This document shows, piece by piece, positions 61,355 to 64,000 of a DNA stretch of 64,000 nt. The notes beneath the pieces were generated by a model. That model had not been told where the DNA came from. It saw only the letters and a program-made list of their open reading frames with translations, and searched no databases. The DNA comes from Sphingobium sp. D43FB (GTDB taxonomy: Bacteria > Pseudomonadota > Alphaproteobacteria > Sphingomonadales > Sphingomonadaceae): positions 1 through 64,000 of the forward strand of contig NZ_NMUA01000023.1 of the NCBI RefSeq assembly GCF_002312805.1. Direction: 5' to 3'. The position numbers and the translations under genes were made by a program. Every line of letters starts with the position of its first letter. The stretch's first letter is position 1.

Positions 61355-62169
61355 TGTCGGTCTACGCAATTGGCAGCGCGGCTGCCGGTACCGCCTTCCT
61401 ATCGCGTATCGATTGCCTTCTGAGCCGCGGTCTCGGGGCGGGGCTTGTCGCGCTGGCGGTGCTACTGGTGGCCGATCCCGCCTGGGCGGACCAGACGGTC
61501 ATGGCCTCGGACAGCGCCCAGGTGGACTGCATGGCGTCGGCCAAGGACCTGACGCGCATCAGCCTCGTCGAGGACGAGTTTGCGTCGGTCTCGAAGATCT
61601 CGACCGGTAATCCGATGGACGATTTCTCGGTCGTCAACGAGCCCGTTCGCGGGGACATTTATCTTTCGGTGCCCGATGGATTTGCGCGGCCGGCTTTGTC
61701 TTTTTTCGCCACGAGCAAGCGCGGCTACGTCTACAAGTTCGTATGCCGGATCAGCGGCGAGCAGGCCGCTCAGGTCTTCGTCTCGAACCCGGCGATTGCC
61801 AACGAGAAGGCCGCCGAGAACGGGCCGGCCCAGAAGCTCGCGCCCAGGGACGCCGCTGTCGAGCTGGTCCAGGCGATGTACTCCAATGCCGTCGCCGACG
61901 GCTACGAGATGCGGCAACGCGTCTTGCGGCCAGTCTATGTCGGAACGCTCAAGGTCCAGATGATCGCGGAATATCGCGGGCCGGACCTTACCGGCAAGGT
62001 GCTGCGCATCGAGAACAAGGGCGACCAGCTCGTCGAGCTCACCGAAGCCATGGTGGCGCCGGCGAGCGCGCTCGCTGTGTCGGTCGCGGAAAACAAGCTC
62101 TCTCCGGGCAAGGTCACGACGGCCTACCTCGTCTCTCAGAACGGCCCCCACTCTCAGACGCAAAGGTGA
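61351..62169 (+). CDS. traK: Conjugal transfer protein TraK (secretin-like)
   Basis: A 272-aa exported protein (signal LVALAVLLVADPAWA, cleavage about residue 47). It is beta-rich, with the TraK family ending LTEAMVAPASALAVSVAENK, and LSPGKVTTAYLVSQ. It forms the outer-membrane complex with TraB and TraV. The ATG at 61351 is supported by overlap with traE; a longer frame from 61279 is not. Confidence 0.85.
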   Translation: MMSVYAIGSAAAGTAFLSRIDCLLSRGLGAGLVALAVLLVADPAWADQTVMASDSAQVDCMASAKDLTRISLVEDEFASVSKISTGNPMDDFSVVNEPVRGDIYLSVPDGFARPALSFFATSKRGYVYKFVCRISGEQAAQVFVSNPAIANEKAAENGPAQKLAPRDAAVELVQAMYSNAVADGYEMRQRVLRPVYVGTLKVQMIAEYRGPDLTGKVLRIENKGDQLVELTEAMVAPASALAVSVAENKLSPGKVTTAYLVSQNGPHSQTQR

Positions 62170-62173
62170 GGAC

Positions 62174-63499
62174 ATGGCCCTTTCCGACTTCTTGAATCGC
62201 AAGCGCCCCCCGCTCGATGGAGGATCCGACGAAGGCGTCTCGCCTCTCTCCGGCGACCTGGCTGGAAACGAGGCCGTGCGCAGAAAGCAGCGGCTGCTCC
62301 TGGCGGGCGCGGCGGGGGCCGGACTGATCGTATCCTCGTTCTGGATCTTCAGCAGCAACGAGGACAGCGAGAAGCTTGGCGAGGACGGCGTGACCGAGGT
62401 CACCGTTTCGACCAAGGATCTCGTCAACCGCAACCTCTCCCAGCAGGAGTGGATGGCGCTCTCGGAGAACCGCTTCCAGTCGACGGAAAACCAGCTGAAG
62501 TCGATCGACGGGCAGAACCGGCGGCTCGAGATGCTGACGGCCCAGGTAGAGACGCTCAAGGGCCAGAACCAGGCGATGCAGACCGACGGGCAGCGGGTCC
62601 TGTCCGCCTACCAGACCGAAAACGAGCAACTGCGACGCCAGGTCACTGAGCGCAGGGCTCCGGCGCCTGCCGCGCCCGGCCCGGCCGCGCTCTATGGCCC
62701 GGGCGGACCGCAGGCCTATCAGCGGCCCGATGGCGCCGGCGGCGGGGCGGTTCCTGGGCCGATGCGGTCGGCGAGCGAGGTCAAGCTCGTCAATTTCTCG
62801 AGTGCCGATACCGGCACTGCCACGCGCGTCGCCAAAGGCAGCACCGTCTATACCGACAGCGTCAACTACCTGCCGCCCAACAGCTTCGCCCGCGCGAAGG
62901 TTATCGTGGGCGTCGATGCCAGCGCCGGCGTCAACAGCCAGACCGATCCGCTCCCCGTCGTCCTGCGCGTCACGGGACCGGCCCGCTCGGTCTACCAGAA
63001 TGGCCGGCTGCTCACGACGAAGATCGAGGGCTGCCTCGTCAACGGCGCCGCCCGGGGCGACCTGTCGAGCGAGAAGGTCTACGTAAAGCTGCAGAAGATG
63101 ACCTGCCCGCAGCCGGGCGGTCGCTATGCCGTCTCGGAGGTCAAGGGCTTCATCGCGTTCGGCGGCAAGACCGGCGTCCGGGGACGCGTCGTGTCGCGCG
63201 AAGGCTCGCTCGTAACCCAGGCATTTCTCGCCGGGCTGGCGGGCGGGTTCGGCCGCGGTTTTTCAGCGAATGCGAACAGCGTCTTCCAGGGCACCAACAT
63301 CACCACCAACGGGCAGCGCGACAAACTGTCGACCGGGGAGATCCTGGAAGGCGGCTTCGGCGAGGGCATCGCGCAAACGGGCGACATGGTCTCGAAATAT
63401 CTGATCGAGCGCGCCGAGCAATATCAGCCGGTCATTGAGATGCCGACTGGCGTGGATGTCGAAATCGTCTTCCTGGAGGGTGTGTATGTCCGCAATTGA
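62174..63499 (+). CDS. traB: Conjugal transfer protein TraB (VirB10-like)
   Basis: A 441-aa protein. It has a cytoplasmic N-terminus, one helix (LLLAGAAGAGLIVSSFWIFS), a coiled coil (about residues 95-155), a Pro/Gly-rich linker (APAAPGPAALYGPGGPQAYQ) and a C-terminal VirB10-type domain ending with QPVIEMPTGVDVEIVFLEGV. It spans the cell envelope and links the inner- and outer-membrane parts. It overlaps the next gene by 14 bases. Confidence 0.9.
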   Translation: MALSDFLNRKRPPLDGGSDEGVSPLSGDLAGNEAVRRKQRLLLAGAAGAGLIVSSFWIFSSNEDSEKLGEDGVTEVTVSTKDLVNRNLSQQEWMALSENRFQSTENQLKSIDGQNRRLEMLTAQVETLKGQNQAMQTDGQRVLSAYQTENEQLRRQVTERRAPAPAAPGPAALYGPGGPQAYQRPDGAGGGAVPGPMRSASEVKLVNFSSADTGTATRVAKGSTVYTDSVNYLPPNSFARAKVIVGVDASAGVNSQTDPLPVVLRVTGPARSVYQNGRLLTTKIEGCLVNGAARGDLSSEKVYVKLQKMTCPQPGGRYAVSEVKGFIAFGGKTGVRGRVVSREGSLVTQAFLAGLAGGFGRGFSANANSVFQGTNITTNGQRDKLSTGEILEGGFGEGIAQTGDMVSKYLIERAEQYQPVIEMPTGVDVEIVFLEGVYVRN

Positions 63500-64000
63500 T
63501 CGTTTGCGTGTCCTCTCGCGGCCGTCGCGGCTCATGGCCGCGACCGTGGTCGGTCTCAGTATCGCCGGCATCGCGCTTGCCGCCGACACGAGCAGTCCGG
63601 AGGACCGGGTCCGGGCGCTGCTGAAGACGCGCCTCCCCAAGACCGCCATCAGCGCGATCGACTGCGGCAAGGTCGGTGGGCTGTGCGAGATCACCGCCGG
63701 CGACAATCTCTTCTATGTCGATAGTGGGGCTCGCTATCTTGTGATCGGGCGCGTCTATGACATGCAGACGCGCCAGGACATCACCGCCGCGCGCCTGCTC
63801 GAGATGAATCCCGACATGCTGGTCGGTTCGGCCGCCCGGGCGAACGCCGGCGCGGCAGGCGGCGAGGAGGACGCGCCGCAACGCCTCGCCGCCGCGCCCA
63901 CCCGGCAGGCGCTGCCTGCGACGCCCGCCAAGGCGCGCAAGCTGTCCTTGTCGGGCCTTTCGCAGGACGGCGCCATCGTCTGGGGCAATCCGGCGGGGCA
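63486..64000 (+). CDS. DsbC-like disulfide isomerase of transfer operon (partial)
   Basis: The first 171 codons are seen; the rest lies beyond the window edge. The N-terminus has a signal peptide (LMAATVVGLSIAGIALAADT). The DsbC dimerisation domain follows (ISAIDCGKVGGLCEITAGDN, FYVDSGARYLVIGRVYDMQT). The thioredoxin domain with CxxC would follow after the linker. It should help folding of the Cys-containing tra proteins. The start overlaps the traB end by 14 bases. Confidence 0.8.
   Translation, partial: MSAIDRLRVLSRPSRLMAATVVGLSIAGIALAADTSSPEDRVRALLKTRLPKTAISAIDCGKVGGLCEITAGDNLFYVDSGARYLVIGRVYDMQTRQDITAARLLEMNPDMLVGSAARANAGAAGGEEDAPQRLAAAPTRQALPATPAKARKLSLSGLSQDGAIVWGNPAG

Noticed and set aside
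1-64000. CRISPR arrays, rRNA and tRNA genes
   Set aside because: No regularly spaced 25-40 bp direct repeats were seen, and no cloverleaf or rRNA-like conserved stretch was noticed. A dedicated scan such as tRNAscan or Infernal would be decisive.

Overview
The window looks like accessory DNA from a high-GC alphaproteobacterium, most likely a sphingomonad (Sphingobium, Novosphingobium or Sphingopyxis type). This rests on the character of the proteins and on the mixture of metal resistance, stress and F-type transfer genes. The replicon is probably a plasmid or an integrated conjugative element, because a conjugation operon runs off the right edge and recombinases and gene debris fill the left. 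No rRNA, tRNA or CRISPR array was seen.

Layout. 0-6 kb is a recombination-prone border: a truncated DUF1612-like gene, an acetyltransferase, a tyrosine recombinase, an AAA ATPase/DUF4143 protein, a broken resolvase, a 151-bp element with inverted ends, a universal stress protein, and tail fragments of an ABC ATPase, a CDF metal exporter and a second recombinase. 5.9-14.7 kb is a heavy-metal block: a His-rich exported protein, a complete CzcCBA-type RND efflux set and a P1B-4 type P-type ATPase. 15.1-20.5 kb is one 1,767-aa protein with an HSP90-like ATPase domain at the N-terminus and a NO VEIN-type nuclease-like domain at the C-terminus. It is the best candidate here for a little-described system, possibly defence.

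20.5-46.9 kb is a stress and low-oxygen type island: an acetoin-reductase-like SDR, small exported or helical proteins, a DksA-type protein, a PEGLP-type cation ATPase with a double-domain Usp, a phasin, the compact operon phaC - maoC/pta - ackA - fabI, an NhaD antiporter, an HdeD-like protein, a phospholipase-D/cardiolipin-synthase protein, copA with cueR, a quinol nitric oxide reductase, and a slipin/NfeD pair. These would together store carbon as polyhydroxyalkanoate, generate ATP through acetyl phosphate, remove NO and copper, and maintain the membrane. A TACGTA palindrome sits about 50-90 bp upstream of five of these transcription units and may mark a shared regulon.

47-54.5 kb holds two copies of a four-helix membrane protein, each followed by an opposing YdjM-type hydrolase gene (intact at the first copy, decayed at the second). 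Between the copies lie a CBS/CorC fragment, an alkaline phosphatase fragment ending in a perfect hairpin, and an intact FbpABC-type iron importer. 54.7-59.8 kb carries an SGNH-like protein, unknown small genes in an AT-rich patch, a 461-codon gene with nuclease-like features, a lytic transglycosylase and two probable regulators. 60.1-64 kb starts an F-type type IV secretion operon (traA-L-E-K-B, then a DsbC-like gene cut by the window edge).
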